Source: Paenibacillus sediminis
Lineage (GTDB): Bacteria; Bacillota; Bacilli; Paenibacillales; Paenibacillaceae
DNA length: 64,000 nt
Direction of reading: 5' to 3'
Assembly (NCBI RefSeq): GCF_017873765.1
Contig: NZ_JAGGKP010000001.1
Coordinates: forward strand, 1,240,001-1,304,000
Shown: one piece after another, positions 45,135 through 54,530 of the stretch
Layout: each line of letters begins with the position of its first letter
Position numbering within the stretch: the stretch's first letter is position 1
Notes under the pieces: model-generated
What the model saw: the letters and a program-made list of their open reading frames with translations, nothing else
Databases searched by the model: none
Told to the model about the DNA's origin: nothing
Program-made: the position numbers and the translations under genes

Positions 45135-47702
45135 TTAGCGCTCCACCGTTTCCATTACAAATGCTTCAATGACATCGCCTTCTTTGATGTCATTATAATT
45201 TTCCAAAGTAATACCGCATTCATACCCTTGAGCCACTTCTTTGGCATCATCTTTGAAACGTTTTAATGTATCGATTTTACCTTCGTAGATGACAATACCA
45301 TTACGGATAAGACGCGCTTCGGCAGTACGTGTAATCTTACCTGAAGTAACCATACATCCAGCAATGGTACCGACCTTGCTGATTTTAAATGTATTGCGTA
45401 CTTCAGCATGACCGATCACATTTTCTTTATAAACCGGATCAAGCATACCTTTCATCGCTTGTTCGATTTCTTCGATCACGTTGTAAATGACACGGTGCAG
45501 ACGAACATCAACTTTTTCTTGTTCTGCTGTTGCTTTGGCTTGATTATCAGGTCGAACGTTAAATCCGATGACAATTGCATTGGAAGCAGTCGCCAAAATA
45601 ATATCGGACTCGGTAATCGCACCTACTCCGCTGTGAATGATTTTCACGCGTACGCCTTCGACTTCAATCTTCTCAAGTGAGCCTTTGAGCGCTTCAACAG
45701 AACCTTGTACGTCAGCTTTAATAATGACGTTCAAATCTTTGATTTCGCCTTCTTTGATATGTTTGAACAAATCGTCCAGTGTCACACGTGTGTTCGAACC
45801 AAGTTCAGATTGACGCTGTGTAATGGCACGTTTCTCAGCGATAGACCGAGCTTTACGTTCATCTTCGAACACCATAAACGGATCGCCTGCTTGCGGCACT
45901 TCTGTCAGGCCGGTAATTTCAACCGGTGTAGAAGGACCTGCCTCTTTCAAACGGCGGCCTTTATCATTCACCATAGCACGAACACGTCCAAAGCAGTTAC
46001 CTGCAACAAACGCGTCTCCAACTTTCAATGTACCATGCTGTACAAGCACACGAGCTACAGGACCGCGACCTTTATCCAGTTCTGCCTCGATAACTGTACC
46101 GCGAGCACGTTTATTTGGATTTGCTTTAAATTCATTTACCTCTGCCACGAGCAGAATCATTTCCAGAAGCTCTTCAAGACCCATTCTTTGTTTCGCAGAA
46201 ACGTTAACAAAGATCGTATCTCCGCCCCATTCCTCCGGAACGAGTTCATATTCGGTAAGTTCTTGTTTCACACGATCGGGATCTGCATCTGGTTTATCAA
46301 TCTTGTTCACTGCAACGATGATTGGCACACCTGCAGCTTTAGCATGGCTAATCGCTTCAACGGTCTGAGGCATAACACCGTCATCTGCCGCAACGACAAT
46401 AATGGTGATGTCCGTAATTTGCGCACCGCGTGCACGCATAAGCGTAAACGCTTCGTGGCCTGGAGTATCAAGGAATGTAATTTTCTTGTTGTTGATTTCT
46501 ACTTGATACGCACCGATATGCTGCGTAATACCGCCAGCTTCTCCGCTCGTTACATTTGTAGAACGAATCGCATCAAGAAGTGTCGTTTTACCGTGGTCAA
46601 CGTGACCCATAATCGTCACAACCGGCGGACGTTCTTTCAAATCGGCTTCATTGTCGACTTCTTCAACCGTCTCAAAGCGATCTTCCTCGACCGGAATTTT
46701 CACTTCTACTTCTACACCAAATTCAGCAGCTAGAAGCAAAATGGTATCAATATCAAGCTCTTGGTTAATTGTAGCCATAACGCCCATAGAGATCAGCTTT
46801 TTGATGACCTCAGAAGCATCTTTATGGAGCAGTTTGGCTGTCTCACCAACAGTCATCGTGCCCCGAACAATAATTTTCTTAGGTGTGTTGTCGATTTTCT
46901 CACGCGGAGGTTGGGCCTGCTGACCTCTGCCGCCGCGGTTGTTTTTACCGCCGCGATTTTTAAAGTTGTTATTGATTCGTGCGTTATTATCATCGTTGCC
47001 GCGTTGATTTGGTTTGAAAGGTTTCTTCGGTGCTTTGCTTTTTACTGGTGTTTCTATATCTTCCGTATCAACGACAGCTGTATTTGCTTTAGCCGCGATA
47101 TTGTTAGTTTGCACTGGGTTGGGACGCGCTGAGCTTGTCTGTTGACGTTGACCCCCTCCTTGATGAGGTGCTTTATGCTGTCCTTGTTGTGACCCAGTTG
47201 ACTGTTGATTTCTTCGAGAATCATGACCGCCTTGCGGTCGATTCTGCGTTTCTTTGGTATTGTTTTGTGTTGGTTTATTCATACTTACCTGCTTTTCCTG
47301 TTGATTTTTAGACTGTCCTTGGCCGCCGTCACGATTCTGTCTAACGTGATTATCCTGTCTCTTCGGCTGCTCAGGACGAACGCCCTCTCTTCTGTTCCCC
47401 TCTAGGGTGCCGGCCTCAACTTGAAGGCTCTGAGTAAAATGATTAACAGTCGCTTCTTTCGCAATGGACTGTGTTAGTACAGGCGCACCCGCTCCACCTT
47501 CACGCTTTGCAGCAGCATTGTTTTTAATATCTTTAAAAAACTGTTCCACACGAGCTACGGCGTCATTCTCCATAACACTCATATGGTTATTGACAGGAAT
47601 ATCCAATCGTTTAAGAATGGTAATAATTTCTTTGCTGCTCATATTAAGCGATTTGGCGTATTCATAAACCCGAAGCTTTTCCTTGTTTTCTTGTTTACTC
47701 AA
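45135..47702 (-). CDS. infB: Translation initiation factor IF-2
   Basis: 855 residues. GTPase that places initiator tRNA on the 30S subunit. Order: N-terminal IF2_N helix pair (about 1-55), a low-complexity Asn/Gln/Gly/Arg-rich region (about 100-265), a second IF2_N, then the GTPase domain with GHVDHGKT near 365, DTPGHEA and NKIDK, followed by domains II-IV. Start is TTG 47702 after GGAGGTGGAG, overlapping ylxQ by eight bases. Confidence 0.98.
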   Translation of the reverse strand: MSKQENKEKLRVYEYAKSLNMSSKEIITILKRLDIPVNNHMSVMENDAVARVEQFFKDIKNNAAAKREGGAGAPVLTQSIAKEATVNHFTQSLQVEAGTLEGNRREGVRPEQPKRQDNHVRQNRDGGQGQSKNQQEKQVSMNKPTQNNTKETQNRPQGGHDSRRNQQSTGSQQGQHKAPHQGGGQRQQTSSARPNPVQTNNIAAKANTAVVDTEDIETPVKSKAPKKPFKPNQRGNDDNNARINNNFKNRGGKNNRGGRGQQAQPPREKIDNTPKKIIVRGTMTVGETAKLLHKDASEVIKKLISMGVMATINQELDIDTILLLAAEFGVEVEVKIPVEEDRFETVEEVDNEADLKERPPVVTIMGHVDHGKTTLLDAIRSTNVTSGEAGGITQHIGAYQVEINNKKITFLDTPGHEAFTLMRARGAQITDITIIVVAADDGVMPQTVEAISHAKAAGVPIIVAVNKIDKPDADPDRVKQELTEYELVPEEWGGDTIFVNVSAKQRMGLEELLEMILLVAEVNEFKANPNKRARGTVIEAELDKGRGPVARVLVQHGTLKVGDAFVAGNCFGRVRAMVNDKGRRLKEAGPSTPVEITGLTEVPQAGDPFMVFEDERKARSIAEKRAITQRQSELGSNTRVTLDDLFKHIKEGEIKDLNVIIKADVQGSVEALKGSLEKIEVEGVRVKIIHSGVGAITESDIILATASNAIVIGFNVRPDNQAKATAEQEKVDVRLHRVIYNVIEEIEQAMKGMLDPVYKENVIGHAEVRNTFKISKVGTIAGCMVTSGKITRTAEARLIRNGIVIYEGKIDTLKRFKDDAKEVAQGYECGITLENYNDIKEGDVIEAFVMETVER

Positions 47703-48018
47703 TATACTCCACCTCCGACGTAGTACCCATTTGTTTGCGAATCATATCTGCGAACCCTTGATCTGTTAACGCAATAACAACCCGCTCGGGTCTTCCAACG
47801 CTTGTGCCCAGTCTTTCCCGATCAAAACCGATCACTAGGGGGACTTTATACGTCGCGCATTTATCGCGAAATTTCTTCTGTGTATTAGGTGAGGCGTCCC
47901 CAGCAACAATAACCAATTTCGCTTCAGAAGAGCGGATGGCTTTTAGTACAAGTTCATCTCCGCTTACAACTTTGCCAGCTCTCATAGCAAGCCCCAAACG
48001 TGACAGCAAATTATTCAT
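47695..48018 (-). CDS. ylxQ: YlxQ, L7Ae-family RNA-binding protein
   Basis: 107 residues from ATG 48018; a longer frame to 48087 overlaps ylxR deeply. L7Ae/L30e fold with [18 protein letters not shown] and [15 protein letters not shown] as RNA-binding surface. In B. subtilis such proteins bind kink-turn RNA. Overlaps both ylxR (by eight bases) and infB, so the block is translated as a unit. An A/G-rich stretch (AAGAGAGAG) serves as ribosome site. Confidence 0.92.
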   Translation of the reverse strand: MNNLLSRLGLAMRAGKVVSGDELVLKAIRSSEAKLVIVAGDASPNTQKKFRDKCATYKVPLVIGFDRERLGTSVGRPERVVIALTDQGFADMIRKQMGTTSEVEYIE

Positions 48019-48319
48019 CGCCGTCTCTCTCTTTCGCTGCGATAAATTCATCTTCGACAGAGATGAAATCTTGGGCAAGTTGCTCATAAATTTCCGGTTT
48101 CACTTGATGTTTTAATGCTCGATCAAGTGATTTATTTTTTTGTGCCAATTTAAAACAAGATACTTTGCCGCACAGGTACGCTCCGCGCCCAGACTTTTTA
48201 CCTGACAAATCAATAAGCACTTCATCATCAGGAGTTTTAACAACGCGAATAAGTTCCTTTTTCGGCATCATTTGCTGACAAGCAACGCATTTGCGCAGCG
48301 GCACCTTTCTAGCCTTCAT
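48011..48319 (-). CDS. ylxR: YlxR/RnpM, DUF448 RNA-binding protein
   Basis: 102 residues. RKCVACQQMMPKKELIRVV at the N-terminus and GRGAYLC near residue 55 are the family marks. In B. subtilis RnpM binds and modulates RNase P RNA. Lies between nusA and ylxQ, as always. ATG 48319 follows GGGGGTTG. Confidence 0.94.
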   Translation of the reverse strand: MKARKVPLRKCVACQQMMPKKELIRVVKTPDDEVLIDLSGKKSGRGAYLCGKVSCFKLAQKNKSLDRALKHQVKPEIYEQLAQDFISVEDEFIAAKERDGDE

Positions 48320-48344
48320 ATGACAACCCCCTGTCTTGCTCTAA

Positions 48345-49442
48345 TTACTCGACAGAGACGGAATCCTGATGCATTTCATCGGTAGATGTCTTCGGTCTGC
48401 CGAACTCTTGTTCCGCCTGACTTTCACTCTTGATGTCAATTTTCCAGCCTGTCAATTTAGCGGCCAATCTCGCGTTTTGACCTTTGATGCCAATAGCAAG
48501 CGACAATTGGTAATCCGGCACGATTACGCGAGCCATTTTCTCCTGTTCAAACACTTGAACTTCGAGTACTTTCGATGGACTAAGCGCATTAGCTACGTAC
48601 TCTTCCACATTGTCAGAATAACGAACAATATCGATCTTCTCACCGCGCAGTTCGTTCACAATCGTCTGAACACGAAGTCCTTTAGGTCCTACACAAGAAC
48701 CTACAGGATCTACCTCAGGGTTGCGGGAGTAAACCGCTATTTTGGATCTATAACCAGCTTCGCGGGCTACAGAACGAATTTCAACAACACCGTCGAAAAT
48801 TTCAGGCACTTCGAGCTCGAACAAACGTTTAAGGAGCCCTGGATGCGTACGAGACAGCATAATTTGCGGTCCCTTCGTCGTGTTCTCTACTTTCGTGATA
48901 TAAGCTTTAATTCTTTCGCTTTGTTTGAACTTCTCATTTGGCATAAGTTCGTTCAGCGGGAGAGCAGCTTCGATCTTCCCTAGATCAACGTAAATATTGC
49001 GCATATCTTGACGTTGCACGGTGCCTGTTACAATATCCTCTTCTTTATCCACAAAAGCATCGTAAATAAGTCCTCTCTCTGCTTCGCGAATCCGCTGCGT
49101 TACTACTTGTTTTGCAGTTTGAGCCGCAATACGTCCAAAGTCGCGAGGTGTCACTTCAATTTCAGCCACGTCGTCGAGTTGGAAATTCGGATTGATCTCG
49201 CGTGCTGCATGAAGCGAAATTTCCGTGCGAGGATCGAGCACCTCTTCAACGACTAATTTACGCGCAAAAACTTTGATTTGGCCTGTGCTTCGATTCATAT
49301 CCACACGCACATTTTGAGCCGTATTGAAGTTGCGTTTGTAACTGGAGATTAAGGCAGCTTCAATGGCCTCAAACAAAATCTCTTTACTAATCCCTTTTTC
49401 CCTTTCCAAATCATTTAAGGCTTCAATAAAATCCATACTCAT
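48345..49442 (-). CDS. nusA: Transcription termination/antitermination factor NusA
   Basis: 365 residues from ATG 49442; ATG 49436 is also possible. N-terminal RNA polymerase-binding domain (about 1-125), S1 (about 130-200), KH1 and KH2 (about 225-345, with GSCVGPKGLRVQTI and IGIKGQNARLAAKLTG). It lacks the C-terminal acidic repeats of the E. coli protein, as is normal for Bacillales. It may control its own operon through the hairpin at 49987-50013. Confidence 0.98.
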   Translation of the reverse strand: MSMDFIEALNDLEREKGISKEILFEAIEAALISSYKRNFNTAQNVRVDMNRSTGQIKVFARKLVVEEVLDPRTEISLHAAREINPNFQLDDVAEIEVTPRDFGRIAAQTAKQVVTQRIREAERGLIYDAFVDKEEDIVTGTVQRQDMRNIYVDLGKIEAALPLNELMPNEKFKQSERIKAYITKVENTTKGPQIMLSRTHPGLLKRLFELEVPEIFDGVVEIRSVAREAGYRSKIAVYSRNPEVDPVGSCVGPKGLRVQTIVNELRGEKIDIVRYSDNVEEYVANALSPSKVLEVQVFEQEKMARVIVPDYQLSLAIGIKGQNARLAAKLTGWKIDIKSESQAEQEFGRPKTSTDEMHQDSVSVE

Positions 49443-49475
49443 TTGCCTCAAGCTCCCCCTTCCATTCGTTTCAAA

Positions 49476-49937
49476 TTAAAAAATGATAGCTAGTCTTGCA
49501 CTAGCGACTTTAGCATACGGAATCGTGTGCTGCTTCTTACCTACACGAACTACAACTTCATCGTTTTCAAAGGAAAGAAGCTGGCCTTCAAACTCCTTAA
49601 GGCCGTCAACCGGCTCGTATGTAGTAATATATACATCTTTACCTACTGCCTTGCGAACATCTTCCGGCTTTTTAAGCGGACGCTCAGCTCCTGGTGAAGA
49701 TACTTCAAGAAAATAGGCATCTGGAATAGGATCGGTCTCATCGAGCTTTTCGCTTAAATATTCGCTAATTCGCCCGCAGTCATCAATGTCAATGCCGCCT
49801 TCTTTATCTACAAAAACACGCAGAAACCAGTTTTTTCCTTCCTTCACATATTCCACATCTACGAGTTCAAATCCATTCTCATCCAAAAATGGTTGGACCA
49901 TTGCTTCCACGGTCTCTTTTATCTTCGGTGTGCTCAA
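49476..49937 (-). CDS. rimP: Ribosome maturation factor RimP
   Basis: 153 residues. Needed for 30S maturation. [31 protein letters not shown] and [13 protein letters not shown] are diagnostic. Start is TTG 49937, eight bases after GGAGGG. First gene of the rimP-nusA-ylxR-ylxQ-infB-rbfA operon. Confidence 0.96.
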   Translation of the reverse strand: MSTPKIKETVEAMVQPFLDENGFELVDVEYVKEGKNWFLRVFVDKEGGIDIDDCGRISEYLSEKLDETDPIPDAYFLEVSSPGAERPLKKPEDVRKAVGKDVYITTYEPVDGLKEFEGQLLSFENDEVVVRVGKKQHTIPYAKVASARLAIIF

Positions 49938-49986
49938 ACGTACAACCCTCCATGTGTATCAATTGCATATCGTATATACCAAAGAG

Positions 49987-50013
49987 TAAAGAGTGGGTTT
50001 CCCCACTCTTTTC
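49987..50013 (-). terminator. Hairpin with broken U-tract in the rimP-nusA-infB leader (attenuator candidate)
   Basis: Minus strand AAAGAGTGGG-GAAA-CCCACTCTTT forms a ten-pair stem, followed by ACTCTTTGG: the U-tract is interrupted. It lies after the sigma-A promoter (50047-50075) and before rimP, so RNA of the operon must pass it. This suits a weak, NusA-stimulated terminator. Confidence 0.7.
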
Positions 50014-50046
50014 AGCAACGGTTTTATCTCCATGATTACTAAGAAA

Positions 50047-50075
50047 ATTATAACATAGTCTGGAATCACTGACAA
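50047..50075 (-). promoter_or_regulatory. Sigma-A promoter of the rimP-nusA-infB operon
   Basis: Minus strand TTGTCA (5 of 6), 17 bases, TATAAT (perfect). It lies in the gap between polC and rimP. Confidence 0.8.
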
Positions 50076-50109
50076 GTGTGAGTACTTGACTCATCACGTC
50101 TTGCTAGCC

Positions 50110-53100
50110 TTAGAACAACGAAAGCTGATTGCTCTCTGGCAGACCGCGGAAGCATCCCATTTGAGTAAGAAGTTCAATAATCGTCTTACTTGCTTTCGAT
50201 TTTTGCTGGAAGTCTTCAATAGACAGAAATTCTCCCGCTTCCCGTGCAGCTGCAATGTTGCGAGCAGCATTCTCACCAATCCCTTGCAACGCAGAGAATG
50301 GAGGGATTAATGAGTCTCCGTCAACAACAAATCTTGTTGCTTCTGAACGATATAAATCGAGCCCTTTAAAATGGAATCCACGTGCGGTCATTTCCAGCGC
50401 CATTTCAAGAATTGGAAGACTGTTCTTCTCTTTGGTTGTCGCTTGGAAACCTTTCTGCTCAATCTCTTCAATCTTCCGATAGATAGCATCGTAACCTTGA
50501 ACGCATAGCTCAATATCGAAATCTTCACCCCGCACAGAGAAGTACGTTGCATAGTACTCAATAGGGTAGTACAGCTTGAAATATGCTGTGCGAACCGCTG
50601 AAATAACGTATGCGGCAGCATGGGCTTTCGGGAACATGTACTGAATTTTAAGGCAAGAATCAATATACCACTGCGGCACATTGCATTTCTTCATCTCTTC
50701 AATCCACTCTGGTGTAAGCCCCTTCCCTTTACGAACACTCTCGGTTATTTTAAAGGCAAGACTCGCATCCATTCCTGCTTTATAAATTAAGAAAAGCATA
50801 ATATCGTCACGACAGCCGATAACGGTCTTAATGTTACAAGTGCCGTTCTTTATTAGTTCTTGCGCGTTGCCAAGCCATACTCCCGTTCCGTGAGACAGTC
50901 CTGAAATTTGCAGCAAGTCGGCGAAAGATGAAGGTTTAGATTCAACAAGCATCTGCCGAACGAACTTTGTACCCATTTCCGGGATGCCGTACGTAGCAAC
51001 AGGTGTACGGACTTGTTCAGGTGTTACGCCAAGCGCTTCAACCGAGTTAAACATACTCATCACTTTAGGATCATTCATCGGAATCGTCGTTGGATCGACA
51101 CCCGTTAAATCCTGAAGCATCCGCATCATCGTCGGATCATCGTGTCCGAGAATATCGAGCTTAAGCAAGTTCGCGTCGAATGCATGGTAATCAAAGTGTG
51201 TTGTTTTCCATTCAGAGCTCGTATCATCAGCCGGGTATTGTACAGGAGTAATATCCTCAACTTCTATATAATCCGGCACGACAACGATACCGCCTGGATG
51301 CTGTCCTGTGCTTCGTTTAACTCCCGTACAACCCGCTGCAAGACGATTAAGCTCGGCGCTGCGCCATTTTTTATGATGGTCTTCTTCATATTTCTTCGCA
51401 TAACCAAATGCTGTTTTCTCTGCAACGGTACCAATGGTTCCGGCACGAAACACGTTCTTCTCACCGAAAATTTCTTTGGTGTAGTTATGTGCAGTCGGCT
51501 GATATTCACCTGAGAAGTTCAAATCGATATCGGGAACTTTGTCCCCTTTAAAGCCAAGGAACGTTTCAAACGGAATATCCTGCCCGTCACCTTTCAGCAT
51601 CTCTCCGCATTTCGGACATTCCTTATCCGGAAGGTCAAATCCGCTCGGCACACTGCCGTCAAGGAACCATTCGCTATACTTACATTCCGGATTTCTGCAA
51701 ATGTAATGAGCAGGCAGAGGGTTTACTTCGGAAATGCCCAAAAATGTTGCAACGACAGAAGATCCGACAGATCCCCGTGAACCAACGAGATATCCGTCTT
51801 GATTCGATTTCTTTACAAGACGTTCTGAAATAAGGTAGTTGGCAGAGAATCCGTATTTAATAATCGGTTCCAGCTCTTTCTCAAGGCGCTTAACGACAAC
51901 TTCTGGAAGCTCTTCACCGTAAATGGATTTGGCCGTATTATAGCATTTCGTCCGAATTTCTTCGTCCGCTCCCTCAATAATCGGTGTAAACAGCTTCGTA
52001 GGGAACAGTTCCAATTCTTCAAAACGATCAGCAAGCTCACTCGTATTTGTTATGACTACTTCATAAGCCTCAGATTCGCCTAAAAATTTAAACTCCTCAA
52101 GCATTTCTTCCGTCGTGCGAAAATGAGCGTCTGGCTTACGAATATCTTTGAGCGGGCTAAACCCAGTAATACCGTGTATCGTAATATCCCGGAACAGCTT
52201 ATCACGAGGGTCTAAATAGTGAACATTTCCTGTTGCTACAACAGGCTTGTTCAATTTTTTGCCCATATCATATATTTTCTTAATTGCTGTCTTTATTTCT
52301 TCGACACTTCCAACGAGCCCTTTATCAACGAGATGCATATACATCGTTAAAGGTTGAATTTCTAGGACATCGTAGAACTCTGCAATCTGCTCCGCTTCTT
52401 CTACCGATTTATTAAGCACCGCTTCGAAAAACTCGCCCTTCTCACAACCGGAAAGGATGAGGAGCCCTTCTCTTAATTCCTTCAGTTTCGATTTTGGAAT
52501 CGTCGGTACTCGTTTGAAATATTCGGTATGAGACAAGGAGACCAGCTTATACAGATTTTTTTTGCCTGTCATATTCAGCGCATAAATGCCGCAATGGAAA
52601 GGACGAGCATTAGACAAATCTTTACCGACATAGTCATTCAATCGATCAAGCATCGTAATGCCTAACATTTTCTCAGCATCTTGAAGCAGTCCAAGGAGAA
52701 TACCGCTCAGAGCAATCGTATCATCGATAGCCCGGTGATGATTTTCAAGCGATACTTTATACTTATCGGCGAGCGTGTTCAGCCGGTGATTCTTCATCGT
52801 CGGGAACAACAATCTAGCAAGTTCGAGCGTATCAAGTATCGGATTTGTCAGCTGAGGCATGCCGGATCTTTTCAAAATCGTCTGAATAAATCCTGTATCA
52901 AACCTTGCGTTATGAGCTACAAGAATAGCGTCCTTAGAAAACTCCATAAACTTCTCCAGAACAGGCTCAACATCCGGTGCGTCCTTAACCATTTCATCTG
53001 TGATATTCGTAAGTTGCTGAATATGATAAGGAATTTTCTCATGCGGATTTACGAAGGTAGAATACCGATCGATTTCTTTACCGTCTTGGATCTTAACCGC

Positions 53101-54426
53101 GGCAATTTCTGTAATGTTGTTCTGCGTAAACGACAAACCTGTTGTCTCGATATCAAATACGACGTATGTTGCCGACTTCAGATCTATAGGCGACTCATTA
53201 ATGACAACAGGTACACCGTCATCGACGACATTAGCTTCAACGCCGTAGATCATTTTGATCCCGTTTTTCTTCGCAGCTTTCGCTGCTTCAGGAAAGCTCT
53301 GTATACCGCCATGATCGGTAACAGCAATGGCTTTATGCCCCCACTTTGCTGCTGTTTTAATATAATCATCTATGGACGTAACAGCGTCCATCGTGCTCAT
53401 TGTCGTGTGCAAATGAAATTCAACACGTTTCTCAGGTGCATTATCTTTGCGAGAAGGCGGCGCTTGAACCTCTATTAAATCAGAAGGAATCATAACGAGC
53501 TCTGGCACTTGCATGAACCGGTCATATTCAACTCGTCCGCGTGCCTTAATCCATTTGCCATTTGCAAGCAGGCTCATTACTTTAAGATCTTCTTTGTTCT
53601 TCGCGAACATCTTCATTTGCAAGGAATCACTGAAATCTGTCAGAAAGAACGTAAACAGCGTGCTGCCGTTACGCAATTCTTTCTGCTCCAGCCCAAAGAT
53701 TGTCCCTTGAATGGTTGCCTTTTTCTCTTCATCTTGAATTTGCATAATCGGAACCGGTTCATCTTTGATGTCATACCCGATTTGCAGCTTCAAATTGCTA
53801 GTGTCTTCATCTTCCTTCTTGACTTCAGCTTCTATCATCGTCATCATCTGTTTAATGACTTCTCGTTCTTCTTGCTCTTGGCGCTGCCTAAATTCATCAT
53901 ATACTTCATTACTAGTCTCACCGACCTGCAGCTTAACTCTTAGCGAGAGTGTAAAAAATTGCTCAAAGAAAGAAATGATAGCTTGGTCAATCTGCTTTTT
54001 ACGAGCAAGCTCCAAGGAAGTCGAATCCGTCATCGTAACGAAGACGAGATCGCCCTCCACTTCATGTTTCGCCCGCGCCATCCAGCCGTTAACAGAAGGG
54101 ATTTCGCGTTGAACCCATTCGATGAACAGTTTCCAATATTCTCTAACGATACTCGCAGGCTGAACCGCCTCGCTGTAGCGGAATATAAACCGAATTTTTG
54201 CAATATGGTTCATCCGCTCTTGAATATGCAAACAAAATGTTCGGAATACTTGTGCAGGTACAAGCGAATCTTTAGCAATGACAATGGTCCAGTCTTTATT
54301 GCTCTTACTGATTTCAACATGATCTATATATCCATCCATAAAATATGGATCAATCATACTTGAAGGAACTTGTGCTTGTTTCATTAACAACTCAAAACGC
54401 GTTCTTTTCTCCCCTACGCTGCTCAT
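50110..54426 (-). CDS. polC: DNA polymerase III alpha subunit, PolC type
   Basis: 1438 residues, full length for the Gram-positive replicative polymerase. Order: N-terminal domains, OB domain (about 225-325), split PHP (VEFHLHTTMSTMDA near 345), inserted DnaQ-type 3'-5' exonuclease (YVVFDIETTGLS near 424 to about 590), rest of PHP, palm with DIDLNFSGEYQ around 970, zinc finger with four Cys (CRNPECKY and CPKCGE near 905-945), and fingers. AGGGGAGGG precedes ATG 54426. A terminator-like hairpin lies just upstream. Confidence 0.98.
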   Translation of the reverse strand: MSSVGEKRTRFELLMKQAQVPSSMIDPYFMDGYIDHVEISKSNKDWTIVIAKDSLVPAQVFRTFCLHIQERMNHIAKIRFIFRYSEAVQPASIVREYWKLFIEWVQREIPSVNGWMARAKHEVEGDLVFVTMTDSTSLELARKKQIDQAIISFFEQFFTLSLRVKLQVGETSNEVYDEFRQRQEQEEREVIKQMMTMIEAEVKKEDEDTSNLKLQIGYDIKDEPVPIMQIQDEEKKATIQGTIFGLEQKELRNGSTLFTFFLTDFSDSLQMKMFAKNKEDLKVMSLLANGKWIKARGRVEYDRFMQVPELVMIPSDLIEVQAPPSRKDNAPEKRVEFHLHTTMSTMDAVTSIDDYIKTAAKWGHKAIAVTDHGGIQSFPEAAKAAKKNGIKMIYGVEANVVDDGVPVVINESPIDLKSATYVVFDIETTGLSFTQNNITEIAAVKIQDGKEIDRYSTFVNPHEKIPYHIQQLTNITDEMVKDAPDVEPVLEKFMEFSKDAILVAHNARFDTGFIQTILKRSGMPQLTNPILDTLELARLLFPTMKNHRLNTLADKYKVSLENHHRAIDDTIALSGILLGLLQDAEKMLGITMLDRLNDYVGKDLSNARPFHCGIYALNMTGKKNLYKLVSLSHTEYFKRVPTIPKSKLKELREGLLILSGCEKGEFFEAVLNKSVEEAEQIAEFYDVLEIQPLTMYMHLVDKGLVGSVEEIKTAIKKIYDMGKKLNKPVVATGNVHYLDPRDKLFRDITIHGITGFSPLKDIRKPDAHFRTTEEMLEEFKFLGESEAYEVVITNTSELADRFEELELFPTKLFTPIIEGADEEIRTKCYNTAKSIYGEELPEVVVKRLEKELEPIIKYGFSANYLISERLVKKSNQDGYLVGSRGSVGSSVVATFLGISEVNPLPAHYICRNPECKYSEWFLDGSVPSGFDLPDKECPKCGEMLKGDGQDIPFETFLGFKGDKVPDIDLNFSGEYQPTAHNYTKEIFGEKNVFRAGTIGTVAEKTAFGYAKKYEEDHHKKWRSAELNRLAAGCTGVKRSTGQHPGGIVVVPDYIEVEDITPVQYPADDTSSEWKTTHFDYHAFDANLLKLDILGHDDPTMMRMLQDLTGVDPTTIPMNDPKVMSMFNSVEALGVTPEQVRTPVATYGIPEMGTKFVRQMLVESKPSSFADLLQISGLSHGTGVWLGNAQELIKNGTCNIKTVIGCRDDIMLFLIYKAGMDASLAFKITESVRKGKGLTPEWIEEMKKCNVPQWYIDSCLKIQYMFPKAHAAAYVISAVRTAYFKLYYPIEYYATYFSVRGEDFDIELCVQGYDAIYRKIEEIEQKGFQATTKEKNSLPILEMALEMTARGFHFKGLDLYRSEATRFVVDGDSLIPPFSALQGIGENAARNIAAAREAGEFLSIEDFQQKSKASKTIIELLTQMGCFRGLPESNQLSLF

Positions 54427-54441
54427 GTTTCCCTCCCCTTA

Positions 54442-54514
54442 CAAAAAGAAAAGCTTCTGTCAAAGAAAGAACCCGGGCTTCTTGCCCATTGACTCATCTT
54501 CATCAGAAGCTTTC
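54442..54514 (-). terminator. Terminator hairpin between proS and polC
   Basis: Minus strand GAAAGCTTCTG and CAGAAGCTTTTC pair over about 11 bases, with GGGC/GCCC in the loop, followed by TTTTTG. The T-run ends only about ten bases before the polC ribosome site, so polC depends on read-through or a promoter inside proS. Confidence 0.75.
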
Positions 54515-54530
54515 GCTTCATTTCATACGT

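Noticed and set aside
45705-46733. 342-codon plus-strand open frame
   Set aside because: Lies wholly opposite infB; composition is Phe/Cys/His/Arg-rich as expected from the reverse of a conserved gene, and it has no ribosome site.
46880-47420. Low-complexity Gly/Asn/Gln/Arg-coding region
   Set aside because: It is the normal disordered linker of IF-2, not an inserted element.
52681-53478. 265-codon plus-strand open frame
   Set aside because: Antisense of polC.
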